Positions 16,681 through 25,461 of a stretch of DNA of 64,000 bases are shown in pieces. The DNA comes from JAFDZV01 sp035549015 (GTDB lineage Bacteria; Bacteroidota; Ignavibacteria; OLB7), in contig DASZRW010000090.1 of the NCBI GenBank assembly GCA_035549015.1, forward strand, positions 14,310 through 78,309, written 5' to 3'. Below the pieces are notes generated by a model. It saw nothing but the letters and a program-made list of their open reading frames with translations. It ran no database searches and was not told where the DNA came from. Numbering within the stretch: position 1 is the first letter of the stretch; every line of letters starts with the position of its first letter. Both the position numbers and the translations under genes were made by a program.

Positions 16681-18945
16681 ATGAAGACAGTTGAAATGGA
16701 GTTCGGCGGCAGAACATTCTCGCTCGAGACTGGCCGCCTTGCGAAGCTTGCTAATGGAGCAGTGATGGTCCGCTACGGAGATACCATGGTGCTTGCCGTG
16801 GCCGTTGCGTCGAGCGCACCTCGTGAAGGTATCGACTTCCTTCCGCTCCAGGTTGAGTATCGCGAGAAGTATGCTGCCGTTGGGAAGATTCCCGGCGGTT
16901 TTTTCAAGCGTGAGGCACGCCCCACGGAAAAGGAAATTCTCTCGGCCCGCCTGATTGACCGGCCTATTCGCCCGATGTTCACCAAGGGCTGGACGTACGA
17001 GACGCAGATCATCTGCACCACGTATTCGTTCGACCAGGAGAACGATCCGGACGTGCTCGGGGCCGTGGGCTCCTCCTGCGCCCTGCTTCTTTCCGGTATG
17101 CCGTTCAGCGGGCCGATATCCAACGTGCGCGTGGGGCATATCGACGGCGAGTTCGTCATCAATCCTACGATCGCACAGCTTGCCGATTCGACACTCGAGA
17201 TCGTGGTCTCCGGCACGGACTCCTCCATCGTGATGGTGGAAGGTGAATCCAAGGAGATCAGCGAGGAACTCTTTCTCCAGGCTCTCGAGTTCGGACATCA
17301 GCACATCAGAATGCTGAACGATCTGCAGCGCCAGCTTGTGGCTCTCTGTGATGTCACATCGCTGCCCATGCCGGACAAGAAGCAGTTCACCGACGTGACG
17401 GAGTTCATCAGGGAGCATTCCACCGCCAAGCTCGCGGCATTTGCGCGTGAGGCAAGCAGCAAGGAAGGGCGCCAGGAGCGCTACAAACTGCTGCGCGAGG
17501 AGATCGCCGGCCTGGTGAGCGATCACTTCTCCGGCGATACGCACCCGGATCTGGAAGTGGACAAGATCGTCGGCTCCGTGCTGCATGATCTCGAGTCCGA
17601 TGCGATGCGCGAGATGATTCTGAACGACGGCACGCGCCTGGACGGCCGCTCCACAACGGAGATCCGCTCCATCTCCTGCGAGGTGGACGTTCTTCCGCGT
17701 ACGCACGGCTCGGCACTCTTCACGCGCGGCGAAACACAGTCGCTGACATCGATGACGCTCGGCACGAAGCTCGACCGCCAGCTCATCGACGGCCTGCTGC
17801 CGAAGCACGACAAGCGCTTCATGCTCCACTACAACTTCCCGCCGTTCTCCACCGGTGAAACGGGCCGCTTCGGTTCCACATCGCGACGGGAGATCGGGCA
17901 CGGCAACCTTGCCGAGCGTGGATTGAAGGAAGTGCTCCCTGCCGAATCCGAATTCCCGTACACCATCCGCATTGTCTCCGACATCCTCGAGTCCAACGGC
18001 TCGTCCTCCATGGCGACGGTATGCGCAGGCACGCTTTCGCTGATGCAGGGAGGCGTTCCCATCCGCAAACCGGTTGCGGGCATCGCGATGGGACTGATCT
18101 ACACGCCGGAGAAGGTGGCCATCCTTTCGGATATCCTTGGTGACGAGGATCATCTGGGCGACATGGACTTCAAGGTGGTGGGCACGCGCGACGGCATCAC
18201 CGCATGCCAGATGGATATCAAGATCCAGGGCATCTCGCTGGAGATCATGGGGAGCGCCCTCGAGCAGGCACGCCAGGGCCGGTTGCACATCCTGGACAAG
18301 ATGGCCGAGACGATCACCGAGCCGGCTCACGACCTGTCGCCGTACGCACCGCGTCTGACGACGATCCAGATTCCGGTGGAGATGATCGGCGCAGTGATCG
18401 GAAGCGGCGGCGAGACGATTCGTGGAATCGTTGCGGAGTCCGGCGCGGAGATCAACATCGAGGAGGATGGCACCATCGTCATCGCAGCCGTATCGGGCGA
18501 GTCCGCGGAGCGGGCTGTTGCCCTGATCAACCGCATCACCGAGCAGCCGGAGGTTGGCAAGACCTACGAGGGACGCGTAGTACAGATCCGCGAGGGCCTG
18601 GGCGCAATCGTAGAGTTCCTTCCAAAGAAGACCGGCCTGCTGCACATCTCGCAGTTGGAGCATCACCGCGTGGAGAACGTGGAGGATGTTCTTTCCGTTG
18701 GCGAGCGTGTGCAGGTAAAGCTGCTGGAGATCTCGGACGACGGCAAGTATCGCCTGAGCCGGAAGGCGCTTCTGCCGGTTCCGGAGGGAATGACCGTAAG
18801 CGAGGACAACGGATATCGTGGTGACCGTGGCGGCGATCGCGGCGGGCCCCGCGGCGACCGCGGTGGTTCGCGTGGTGGTGATCGCGGCGGGCCCCGCAAC
18901 GGGAGCGGCGGCAGCCGTGGCGGCGATCGCGACCGCCGCCGGTAG
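16681..18945 (+). CDS. pnp: polyribonucleotide nucleotidyltransferase (PNPase) with GDRGG-repeat tail
   Basis: The 754-residue PNPase is a phosphorolytic 3'-to-5' exoribonuclease of RNA decay. The start at 16681 is chosen because AGAGGA lies 4 bases before it and family N-termini align there (MKTVEMEFGGRTFSLETG); an ATG at 16666 is possible. Two RNase PH domains are present (first about 5-230, with FFKREARPTEKEIL and RLIDRPIRPMF; second about 320-550). A KH domain (IPVEMIGAVIGSGGETIRGI) and an S1 domain (VGKTYEGRVVQIREGLGAIVEFLPKKTGLLHIS) follow. The last 40 or so residues are a Gly/Arg/Asp repeat of GDRGG/GGPRG type, suggesting extra RNA binding. Confidence 0.95.
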   Translation: MKTVEMEFGGRTFSLETGRLAKLANGAVMVRYGDTMVLAVAVASSAPREGIDFLPLQVEYREKYAAVGKIPGGFFKREARPTEKEILSARLIDRPIRPMFTKGWTYETQIICTTYSFDQENDPDVLGAVGSSCALLLSGMPFSGPISNVRVGHIDGEFVINPTIAQLADSTLEIVVSGTDSSIVMVEGESKEISEELFLQALEFGHQHIRMLNDLQRQLVALCDVTSLPMPDKKQFTDVTEFIREHSTAKLAAFAREASSKEGRQERYKLLREEIAGLVSDHFSGDTHPDLEVDKIVGSVLHDLESDAMREMILNDGTRLDGRSTTEIRSISCEVDVLPRTHGSALFTRGETQSLTSMTLGTKLDRQLIDGLLPKHDKRFMLHYNFPPFSTGETGRFGSTSRREIGHGNLAERGLKEVLPAESEFPYTIRIVSDILESNGSSSMATVCAGTLSLMQGGVPIRKPVAGIAMGLIYTPEKVAILSDILGDEDHLGDMDFKVVGTRDGITACQMDIKIQGISLEIMGSALEQARQGRLHILDKMAETITEPAHDLSPYAPRLTTIQIPVEMIGAVIGSGGETIRGIVAESGAEINIEEDGTIVIAAVSGESAERAVALINRITEQPEVGKTYEGRVVQIREGLGAIVEFLPKKTGLLHISQLEHHRVENVEDVLSVGERVQVKLLEISDDGKYRLSRKALLPVPEGMTVSEDNGYRGDRGGDRGGPRGDRGGSRGGDRGGPRNGSGGSRGGDRDRRR

Positions 18946-18971
18946 GCGAACGGTTGCTGGCAGTTTGAATA

Positions 18972-19010
18972 AAGCCGGATCGGGCACTGCTCGATCCGGC
19001 TTGTGTTTTC
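18972..19010 (+). terminator. Rho-independent terminator after pnp
   Basis: A perfect 11-bp stem (AAGCCGGATCG, 18972-18982, with CGATCCGGCTT, 18992-19002) and a 9-base loop are followed by GTGTTTTC. It lies 27 bases after the pnp stop. Confidence 0.85.
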
Positions 19011-19055
19011 GGCACAGGCTCCGAATCAACATGACTCCCAACGAGGGGCAAGTGT

Positions 19056-19063
19056 TATCTTTG
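19056..19063 (+). promoter_or_regulatory. possible -7 element upstream of guaA
   Basis: TATCTTTG matches TAnnTTTG about 70 bases before the guaA GTG. There is no TTG at the usual distance upstream, so the call is weaker than the others. Confidence 0.3.
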
Positions 19064-19133
19064 GAACTTTCCCGTTCCGGAATTCCACTGGTTGCTCCCT
19101 CGCAACTCCGACTCACTTCAGATCCCATTCGCA

Positions 19134-20675
19134 GTGAATCATTCCGAGCGTATCCTCATCCTCGACTTCGGCTCGCAGTACACGCAGCTCATTGCGCGCA
19201 AGGTGCGCGAATGTGGTGTGTATGCGGAAATCCATCCGTTCAATATTTCGATCGGCGCAATCGAATCCATCGCGCCGATCGGGATCATCCTCTCCGGAGG
19301 CCCTGCCTCCGTATACGCAGACGGCGCCCCGCACAGCGACGCAGCAATCTTCGAGCTCGGCATCCCGATACTGGGCGTATGCTACGGCCTTCAGCTGATG
19401 GCATACCAGCTTGGCGGCGCCGTGGACAGCTCCGCCAAGAGGGAGTTCGGCCCGGCGATGCTTCATGTGGACGACAACACCAATCTCTTCGCCGGCGTCC
19501 AGCAGGAGTCGCGCGTATGGATGAGCCACGGCGACTCGCTTACGAAGGCGCCCGAAGGCTTCGAGCGAATTGCGCACTCCGCGAACGCACCGATCTGTGC
19601 AGTGGCCGATCCCTCCCGACGCTTCTACGGCGTGCAGTTTCATCCGGAGGTCCATCACACAGCCATCGGCAAGGATGTGCTCCGCAACTTCGTTTTCAAC
19701 ATCTGCGGCGCCAGGGGGGGGTGGAACACACATGCATTCATCGAGAGCGCCAAGAAGGAGATCCGCGAACGCGTTGGTGACGGCCGCGTGATCTGCGCTC
19801 TTTCGGGGGGCGTGGACTCCAGCGTGCTTGCCGTGCTCCTGCACGAGGCCATCGGCGATCAGGTTCTCTGCATCCATATCGACAACGGCCTGATGCGGCT
19901 CAACGAGTCCAGGCAGGTGGTGGATCTGTTCCGCGAGAAGTATCATATCCCGCTGGACTTCGTCGACGCCGGCGCTCTCTTCCTGGAGCGGCTTGCCGGC
20001 GTCACCGATCCGGAACTGAAGCGCAAGTCGATCGGCGCAACGTTCATCGAGGTCTTCGAACAGGAGGCCAAGAAATTCTCCGATGCCGGCTGGCTTGCAC
20101 AGGGAACGCTGTATCCTGACGTCATCGAGTCCGTCTCCTTCAAGGGGCCTTCGGTTACGATCAAGACGCATCACAATGTTGGCGGCCTCCCCGAGCGTAT
20201 GAACATGAAACTGATCGAACCGTTCCGGGAACTGTTCAAGGATGAAGTTCGCGCGGTTGGCCGCGAGCTTGGTCTGCCGGATGAGTTCATCGACCGTCAT
20301 CCGTTCCCCGGCCCGGGGCTCGCCGTGCGGGTGCTCGGTGAAGTGACTCAGGAGCGTTGCGACATCCTTCGCCAGGCGGACCAGATCTTCATCGAGGAGT
20401 TGCACGGCTCCAATCAATACCATGAAGTATGGCAGGCGTTCACGGTACTTCTCCCCATCTCCTCGGTAGGAGTGATGGGTGATGAACGGACGTACGAGAA
20501 TGTCTGCGCGGTACGCGCCGTTACGAGCACGGACGGCATGACGGCGGATTGGGCCCGCCTGCCGTACGATCTGCTGGCGCGCGTATCGAACCGGATCATC
20601 AACGAAGTACGCGGCATCAATCGCGTTGCGTACGACATCAGCTCGAAGCCTCCGGCGACGATCGAGTGGGAGTAG
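19134..20675 (+). CDS. guaA: GMP synthase (glutamine-hydrolysing)
   Basis: GuaA converts XMP to GMP using ATP and ammonia from glutamine. The GTG at 19134 gives a standard N-terminus (NHSERILILDFGSQYTQ, 513 residues). A TTG at 19092 would add 14 atypical residues; neither has a good ribosome site. The class I amidotransferase domain has the nucleophile in GVCYGLQ (about Cys83) and the FHPEV His/Glu pair. The ATP-pyrophosphatase domain has the P-loop ALSGGVDSSV. The C-terminal dimerisation domain ends KPPATIEWE as in the family. Complete. Confidence 0.95.
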   Translation: MNHSERILILDFGSQYTQLIARKVRECGVYAEIHPFNISIGAIESIAPIGIILSGGPASVYADGAPHSDAAIFELGIPILGVCYGLQLMAYQLGGAVDSSAKREFGPAMLHVDDNTNLFAGVQQESRVWMSHGDSLTKAPEGFERIAHSANAPICAVADPSRRFYGVQFHPEVHHTAIGKDVLRNFVFNICGARGGWNTHAFIESAKKEIRERVGDGRVICALSGGVDSSVLAVLLHEAIGDQVLCIHIDNGLMRLNESRQVVDLFREKYHIPLDFVDAGALFLERLAGVTDPELKRKSIGATFIEVFEQEAKKFSDAGWLAQGTLYPDVIESVSFKGPSVTIKTHHNVGGLPERMNMKLIEPFRELFKDEVRAVGRELGLPDEFIDRHPFPGPGLAVRVLGEVTQERCDILRQADQIFIEELHGSNQYHEVWQAFTVLLPISSVGVMGDERTYENVCAVRAVTSTDGMTADWARLPYDLLARVSNRIINEVRGINRVAYDISSKPPATIEWE

Positions 20676-20882
20676 CACTCCGAAAATGCCGGACACATCC
20701 GGTGCCCGCCGGCACTCCCTGAGCGAACGTCGAGAACTCAAACGGCTTTCATCGGAAACAGACTGCGCCGCACTCCCTACAGGCCTTGCAGTCCACGATG
20801 TTGAGAGCTTCAACCTGCACGAGCTTTTCTGTGGAATGGCTACGGTAGTTTCATAACGGACTTCTTAACCGATATCCTCAAC

Positions 20883-22358
20883 ATGAAGATCACGATACAG
20901 CGATTCAAGTCCGACGGCTATGCCGCCGATGCAACAGCGGTGTTCGTTTCACAGGACAAGACCGAGTTCGGTGCCCGTACCGCTACGATCCGCAGTCTCT
21001 GGGGAGCCGCGGCCAACGTACTGGAGAGCAATGACTTCACCGGCGCACGCGACAGCGCAGCACCCGTGTATACCGGCTCGAAGAAGATGCCCCGCCTCAT
21101 AATGGTCGGCACCGGCGGAAGTTCCGATTTCAGCGTGGAGCGTCTGCGTAGAGCAGCGTCAGTTGCGGCCCAGCGTGCCGCGGCAATGAAGTGCACCAGC
21201 CTTGCCATCGTGCTCCCATCGTTTGACTTTGCTGCCAACGAGGCAGCTCAGGCCGTGGTCGAAGGGGCGGTGCTCAGCGTCTACTCCTTCGACAAGTATT
21301 TCACCGAGAACAAGCCCGGGAAGAAGCTCGAGCGCCTGCTCATACTCGTGGAGGATGAAAAGTCGCTCAACGATGCGAAGCGGGGAGCTGCAGTTGGCGA
21401 GGCCGTTGTAAACGGCGTCGTACTTGCCCGCGACCTCGCGAACGCACCTTCGAACGAGATCTACCCCGAGTCGCTCGCCGAACAGGCAAAAGGCCTTTCG
21501 AGCCTCGGTGTGAAGGTAACCGTGCTCAACAAGACACAGATCACCCGTCTTGGAATGGGCGGTCTGCTGGCGGTTAATCAGGGAAGCGAGAAGCCTCCGT
21601 TCTTCGCCGTCATGGAATGGAACGGCGGAAGGAAGGGGGAGGCGCCGGTGGTGCTGGTGGGGAAGGGAATCACGTTCGACTCCGGCGGCATCTCGATCAA
21701 GCCGTCGGCTGGAATGGGAGAGATGAAGATGGATATGGGGGGCGCGGCCGCGGTGATTGGTACGATGCGCGGCATCGCCGAACTGAAGTTGAACCGCAAT
21801 GTTGTCGGTCTGGTACCGACCACGGAGAACATGCCCTCCGGCAGCGCATACAAGCCCGGCGACGTCATCACCTTCATGAACGGCAAGACCGCAGAGATCG
21901 ACAATACGGACGCCGAGGGACGGTTGATACTCGCCGACGCGCTCTGCTATGCCTCGCGGTACAAGCCGCAGGCGGTGATCGATCTTGCAACGCTTACCGG
22001 CGCATGTGTAATCGCACTCGGCAACGTTGCCTCCGGTCTCATGGGGAACAACCCGGCGCTCAACGGCAAGATTGTCGAGGCGGGTAGCAGGAGCTACGAC
22101 CGTGTTGTGGAGCTTCCGCTGTGGGAGGAGTACGAGGAGCTGATCAAGAGTGACATCGCCGATGTCAAGAACTCCGGAGGCCGTGCCGCCGGCACGATTA
22201 CTGCCGCGCTCTTCCTCCAGCATTTCGTCGATGGATACCCCTGGGCCCATCTGGATATCGCCGGTTCGGGCATGGTTCCGAAGGGAAGCTGGTATGTGAC
22301 AAAGGGAGGGACTGGCGCCGGTGTACGGCTCCTGATCGACCTGCTCCGGAACTGGTAG
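20883..22358 (+). CDS. pepA: leucyl aminopeptidase (M17 family)
   Basis: This 491-residue cytosolic di-metal aminopeptidase removes N-terminal residues from peptides. The C-terminal catalytic domain carries GKGITFDSGGISIKPSAGM (metal ligands and catalytic Lys) and the family signature NTDAEGRL (341-348). The N-terminal regulatory domain is divergent, as usual. E. coli PepA also binds DNA at plasmid cer sites; nothing here shows that for this protein. It is followed by a terminator and then the putative replication origin. Confidence 0.93.
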   Translation: MKITIQRFKSDGYAADATAVFVSQDKTEFGARTATIRSLWGAAANVLESNDFTGARDSAAPVYTGSKKMPRLIMVGTGGSSDFSVERLRRAASVAAQRAAAMKCTSLAIVLPSFDFAANEAAQAVVEGAVLSVYSFDKYFTENKPGKKLERLLILVEDEKSLNDAKRGAAVGEAVVNGVVLARDLANAPSNEIYPESLAEQAKGLSSLGVKVTVLNKTQITRLGMGGLLAVNQGSEKPPFFAVMEWNGGRKGEAPVVLVGKGITFDSGGISIKPSAGMGEMKMDMGGAAAVIGTMRGIAELKLNRNVVGLVPTTENMPSGSAYKPGDVITFMNGKTAEIDNTDAEGRLILADALCYASRYKPQAVIDLATLTGACVIALGNVASGLMGNNPALNGKIVEAGSRSYDRVVELPLWEEYEELIKSDIADVKNSGGRAAGTITAALFLQHFVDGYPWAHLDIAGSGMVPKGSWYVTKGGTGAGVRLLIDLLRNW

Positions 22359-22385
22359 CCGGGAACGGTACTCGAATGTTGACCG

Positions 22386-22420
22386 GCAGGGCGGACGTTA
22401 CTGTTCGCCCTGCTTCGTTT
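22386..22420 (+). terminator. terminator after pepA
   Basis: GCAGGGCG (22386-22393) pairs with CGCCCTGC (22406-22413) over a 12-base loop, followed by TTCGTTT. It lies 28 bases past the pepA stop. Confidence 0.7.
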
Positions 22421-22453
22421 CCGGCCCAAAAAGACGACAAACTTCGCCGTCCA

Positions 22454-22694
22454 ATATCCACATGTCTCTCCACATATGCCCGCAATCCGTGGGATATCGC
22501 GTGGATCGTCCGTGTAAAAAGGAGCCAACAGAGGGGACGGCAGCAGGTTACCCCCAGAGACGTGGATAGAATGCGAGTTATCCACAACTCATCAACATAT
22601 AAGATTCGGCGAAAATTCCTCATTTCAGCTTAGAATTCAGCGATCTGCGAACTATGCACCGCACGTTATCCACAAAGACACATGGTTATACACA
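22454..22694. other. oriC: DnaA-box cluster, putative chromosomal origin (oriC)
   Basis: Two perfect TTATCCACA boxes lie at 22578-22586 and 22666-22674. TTATACACA (22686-22694) and ATATCCACA (22454-22462) each differ by one base, and a weaker reverse-strand match (CGTGGATAG) is at 22561-22569. An A+T-rich stretch (about 22588-22640) between the two perfect boxes could serve as the unwinding element. The region has no gene. By a rough base-composition estimate, fewer than one perfect box is expected in the whole window, so two within 90 bases is notable. dnaA itself is not in the window. The parS-like sites at 28.66 and 30.57 kb support the reading; the orientation of the translation operon argues against it. 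Confidence 0.6.
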
Positions 22695-22875
22695 AAACAA
22701 TTACTTCTTGATCTATGGTTCAGGGAGAATGGGAATTGAAAGGTTGTCGCTGTCATTCTTACCTGTGACAACTGCTCAGTCTCATCCGACACTCCAAACA
22801 CGTCACTTTGTCAGATCGCCATCCACCGAACGTCGCTTTTCCTTCGTTTCTAAGCATTTCTGCGGATTCTTGACC

Positions 22876-22892
22876 TTGGCACGCCCCTTGTG
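22876..22892 (+). promoter_or_regulatory. sigma-54-type -24/-12 promoter candidate upstream of hsp20
   Basis: TTGGCACG (22876-22883), four bases, then TTGTG (22888-22892). The known sigma-54 consensus is TTGGCACG-N4-TTGCW, so only the C of the -12 element differs. The start of transcription would fall about 40 bases before the hsp20 ATG. Confidence 0.5.
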
Positions 22893-22944
22893 GTACCGGT
22901 GATCACAATCCATTGAAGAACGTGACACAGCAAAGGAACCCGTC

Positions 22945-23379
22945 ATGATGCGCAACGATTTCGACTGGATGAAGGAAGTACAGGACTTTTCGAGCCGTCT
23001 GAAGAACTACTTCGAGAATTTCGACCGTAGTCCAGGTGCCGGGCAATCGCGTGGGTTCATGCCGGTTGCCGAAGCCTATCAGGCGAACGGAACCTACTAC
23101 ATCGAAGTGGAGCTTCCGGGGATGAAGAAGGAGGAGATCAGGATCACCATGTCGGGGAACAGCATCGAGATTTCCGGCGAAAAGCGTCTCGAGCGGCCGG
23201 AGGGAGCAAGCTCCGTAACCGGGAACAGGGCATATGGGCAATTCACACGCCGTATCACGCTTCCAACCGATGCGGTAGTGGATCCGACAAATTCAGTGGC
23301 CACCTACGAGAACGGTGTGCTGACGATAACCCTTCCGCAGAGTGTGAAGAGCTCCGGCACATCGATTCCGATCAACTAG
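22945..23379 (+). CDS. small heat-shock protein, Hsp20/alpha-crystallin family
   Basis: This 144-residue ATP-independent holdase binds unfolding proteins. The alpha-crystallin domain spans about residues 38-132, with PVAEAYQANGTYYIEVELPGMKKEEI and the late A-x-x-x-NGVL motif (ATYENGVLTITLP). The C-terminal SIPIN gives the I-x-I-type tail that mediates oligomerisation. AAAGGA lies 6 bases before the double ATG (22945/22948). It lies directly upstream of dnaK, fitting a stress-protein pair, but dnaK has its own promoter candidate. Confidence 0.92.
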   Translation: MMRNDFDWMKEVQDFSSRLKNYFENFDRSPGAGQSRGFMPVAEAYQANGTYYIEVELPGMKKEEIRITMSGNSIEISGEKRLERPEGASSVTGNRAYGQFTRRITLPTDAVVDPTNSVATYENGVLTITLPQSVKSSGTSIPIN

Positions 23380-23402
23380 AGGCGGGGTAGCTGCTACGGC
23401 AG

Positions 23403-23434
23403 TTGTTATGGTGTAGAGGAGCGAACTATCGTTG
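23403..23434 (+). promoter_or_regulatory. Bacteroidota-type promoter candidate for dnaK
   Basis: TTG (23403-23405), 21 bases, then TATCGTTG (23427-23434), 53 bases before the dnaK ATG. No CIRCE inverted repeat was seen nearby. Confidence 0.4.
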
Positions 23435-23487
23435 AAGCCAACCGGACAACGAAGAGAGTATAGATCAACCTTAGGAGTGTAGTAAAC

Positions 23488-25383
23488 ATGGGCAAGATTA
23501 TTGGTATCGATCTCGGCACAACGAACTCCGTTGTGGCCGTTATGGAGGGAACCACACCAACCGTTATCCCGAACAGCGAGGGAGCGCGGACAACACCCTC
23601 CGTTGTTGGATTCACGAAGTCGGGCGATCGCCTTGTAGGTCAGGCGGCAAAACGCCAGGCCGTGACCAACCCAACCAACACGATCTTCTCGATCAAGCGC
23701 TTCATGGGACGTACGGAGCCCGAAGTACGCGAGGAGGAGAAGATGGTGCCATACGAAGTAGTAGCTGGCGAAAACAACTCGGTGCGTGTACGCATCGACG
23801 ATCGCATGTATTCTCCACCCGAGATCTCGGCAATGATTCTGCAGAAGATGAAGCAGACTGCCGAGGACTATCTGGGACAGAAGGTGACCGAGGCGGTGAT
23901 CACCGTCCCGGCATACTTCAATGATTCCCAGCGCCAGGCAACGAAGGACGCGGGTGAAATCGCCGGCCTTGCGGTAAAGCGCATCATCAACGAACCGACG
24001 GCCGCGGCGCTTGCATACGGTCTGGACAAGGAGGGGAAGCACGAGAAGATTGCTGTCTACGATCTTGGCGGCGGCACGTTCGACATCTCGATTCTCGAAC
24101 TCGGCGACGGCGTGTTCGAAGTGAAGTCCACCAACGGCGATACGCATCTCGGTGGTGACAACTTCGATCAGCGACTGGTGGACTTCCTGGCCGATGAGTT
24201 CAAGAAGAGCGATGGCATCGATCTTCGCAATGACCCGATGGCGCTGCAGCGCCTGAAGGAGGCGGCTGAGAAGGCGAAGATGGAGCTCTCGCAGATGATG
24301 CAGACGGATGTGAACCTTCCGTTCATTACGGCAACGCAGGAGGGTCCGAAGCACCTGAACATCGCGGTGACACGCGCCAAGTTCGAGCAGCTTTGCGAGG
24401 ACCTCTTCCGCCGGACGCTGGATCCCTGCCATCAGGCGTTGAAGGATGCGGGGCTGAACCCGAGCCAGATCGATGAAGTGATTCTGGTTGGTGGCTCCAC
24501 CCGTATTCCGAAGATCCAGCAGTTGGTTCGCGAGTTCTTCGGCAAGGAACCGAACAAGGGTGTCAACCCGGACGAGGTTGTTGCCATTGGCGCAGCCATC
24601 CAGGGAGCGGTTCTTTCCGGCGACGTTCAGGACGTGCTGCTTCTGGACGTGACGCCGTTGACCCTCGGTATCGAGACGCTTGGTGGCGTCATGACTCCGA
24701 TGATTCCATCCAACACCACCATTCCTACGAAGAAGGTGGAGGTGTATTCAACGGCCGCGGACAACCAGCCCTCCGTGGAGATCCGCATTCTTCAGGGCGA
24801 GCGCCCGATGGCGGACGATAACAAGACGCTCGGCCGATTCCATCTTGGTGATATTCCGCCGGCACCGCGCGGCGTTCCGCAGATCGAGGTGACGTTCGAT
24901 ATCGACGCGAACGGTATCCTCAATGTCTCAGCGAAGGATAAGGCCACAGGGAAGGAGCAGTCCATCAAGATCACCTCCTCCAGCGGTCTCTCGCAGACGG
25001 AGATCGACCGGATGAAGCGCGAGGCGCAGGATAACGCCGCGTCCGACAAGAAGCGCAAGGAGGACGTGGAGCTCCGGAATCAGGCGGACCAGACGGTGTT
25101 CTCCTCGAAGAAGCAGCTCACCGATCTCGGCGACAAGATCCCGGCAGAGGGGAAGGCCAAGATCGAGGCAGCTACCGAAAAGCTGGAGACGGCGTTGAAG
25201 GGAGCTTCGATGGAGGAGATTCGTGGTGCAAAGGATGAACTGGATCGTGCATGGAGCGATGTCTCCAGCCAGATGTATCAGCAGGCAGGTGGCTCGGCGG
25301 AGCAGACCACATCGTCCGATGGCGCCAATGCCGGATCGAACGTAGAGGATGCCGACTATACGATCGTTGACGACGAGAAGTAG
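23488..25383 (+). CDS. dnaK: molecular chaperone DnaK (Hsp70)
   Basis: The 631-residue Hsp70 folds and remodels proteins with DnaJ and GrpE, neither of which is in the window. The N-terminal ATPase domain has the phosphate-1 motif GIDLGTTNSVV, the second family signature in VYDLGGGTFDISIL, and the third in VILVGGSTRIPKIQ. The substrate-binding domain begins near residue 385 after the linker VLLLDVTPLTLGIET. The C-terminus is a disordered linker ending in the EEVD-like acidic tail DADYTIVDDEK. A TTAGGAG ribosome site precedes the ATG. Complete and of normal length. Confidence 0.97.
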   Translation: MGKIIGIDLGTTNSVVAVMEGTTPTVIPNSEGARTTPSVVGFTKSGDRLVGQAAKRQAVTNPTNTIFSIKRFMGRTEPEVREEEKMVPYEVVAGENNSVRVRIDDRMYSPPEISAMILQKMKQTAEDYLGQKVTEAVITVPAYFNDSQRQATKDAGEIAGLAVKRIINEPTAAALAYGLDKEGKHEKIAVYDLGGGTFDISILELGDGVFEVKSTNGDTHLGGDNFDQRLVDFLADEFKKSDGIDLRNDPMALQRLKEAAEKAKMELSQMMQTDVNLPFITATQEGPKHLNIAVTRAKFEQLCEDLFRRTLDPCHQALKDAGLNPSQIDEVILVGGSTRIPKIQQLVREFFGKEPNKGVNPDEVVAIGAAIQGAVLSGDVQDVLLLDVTPLTLGIETLGGVMTPMIPSNTTIPTKKVEVYSTAADNQPSVEIRILQGERPMADDNKTLGRFHLGDIPPAPRGVPQIEVTFDIDANGILNVSAKDKATGKEQSIKITSSSGLSQTEIDRMKREAQDNAASDKKRKEDVELRNQADQTVFSSKKQLTDLGDKIPAEGKAKIEAATEKLETALKGASMEEIRGAKDELDRAWSDVSSQMYQQAGGSAEQTTSSDGANAGSNVEDADYTIVDDEK

Positions 25384-25423
25384 TGGTGGTGTGATGGTGC
25401 CCGGTGTGGCACTCCAAGGGGTG

Positions 25424-25461
25424 GCGGCGAGTTCGCTTTGTCGAACTCGCCGCTACTTTTT
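25424..25461. terminator. bidirectional terminator between dnaK and a convergent lipoprotein gene
   Basis: A perfect 12-bp stem (GCGGCGAGTTCG, 25424-25435, with CGAACTCGCCGC, 25442-25453) with a 6-base loop is followed by TACTTTTTCTT on the plus strand. Its right arm reaches the last base of the convergent gene's stop codon, and the T run is that gene's Lys-rich end. Confidence 0.85.

Noticed and set aside
18800..18940. Repeat array at the end of pnp as a possible intergenic repeat
   Set aside because: It is in frame and encodes the GDRGG tail up to the stop codon.
16669..19128. Very long open frame on the minus strand opposite pnp (and similar ones opposite nusA, infB, guaA, sbcC and mnmE)
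   Set aside because: They are antisense shadows produced by high G+C third positions. They have no ribosome sites and Arg/His/Leu-rich translations, while the plus-strand proteins are unmistakable.
22887..22912. TTGTG-N11-CACAA as a CRP-type operator upstream of hsp20
   Set aside because: The spacing is too long for the CRP palindrome, and the left half is part of the sigma-54-like element.
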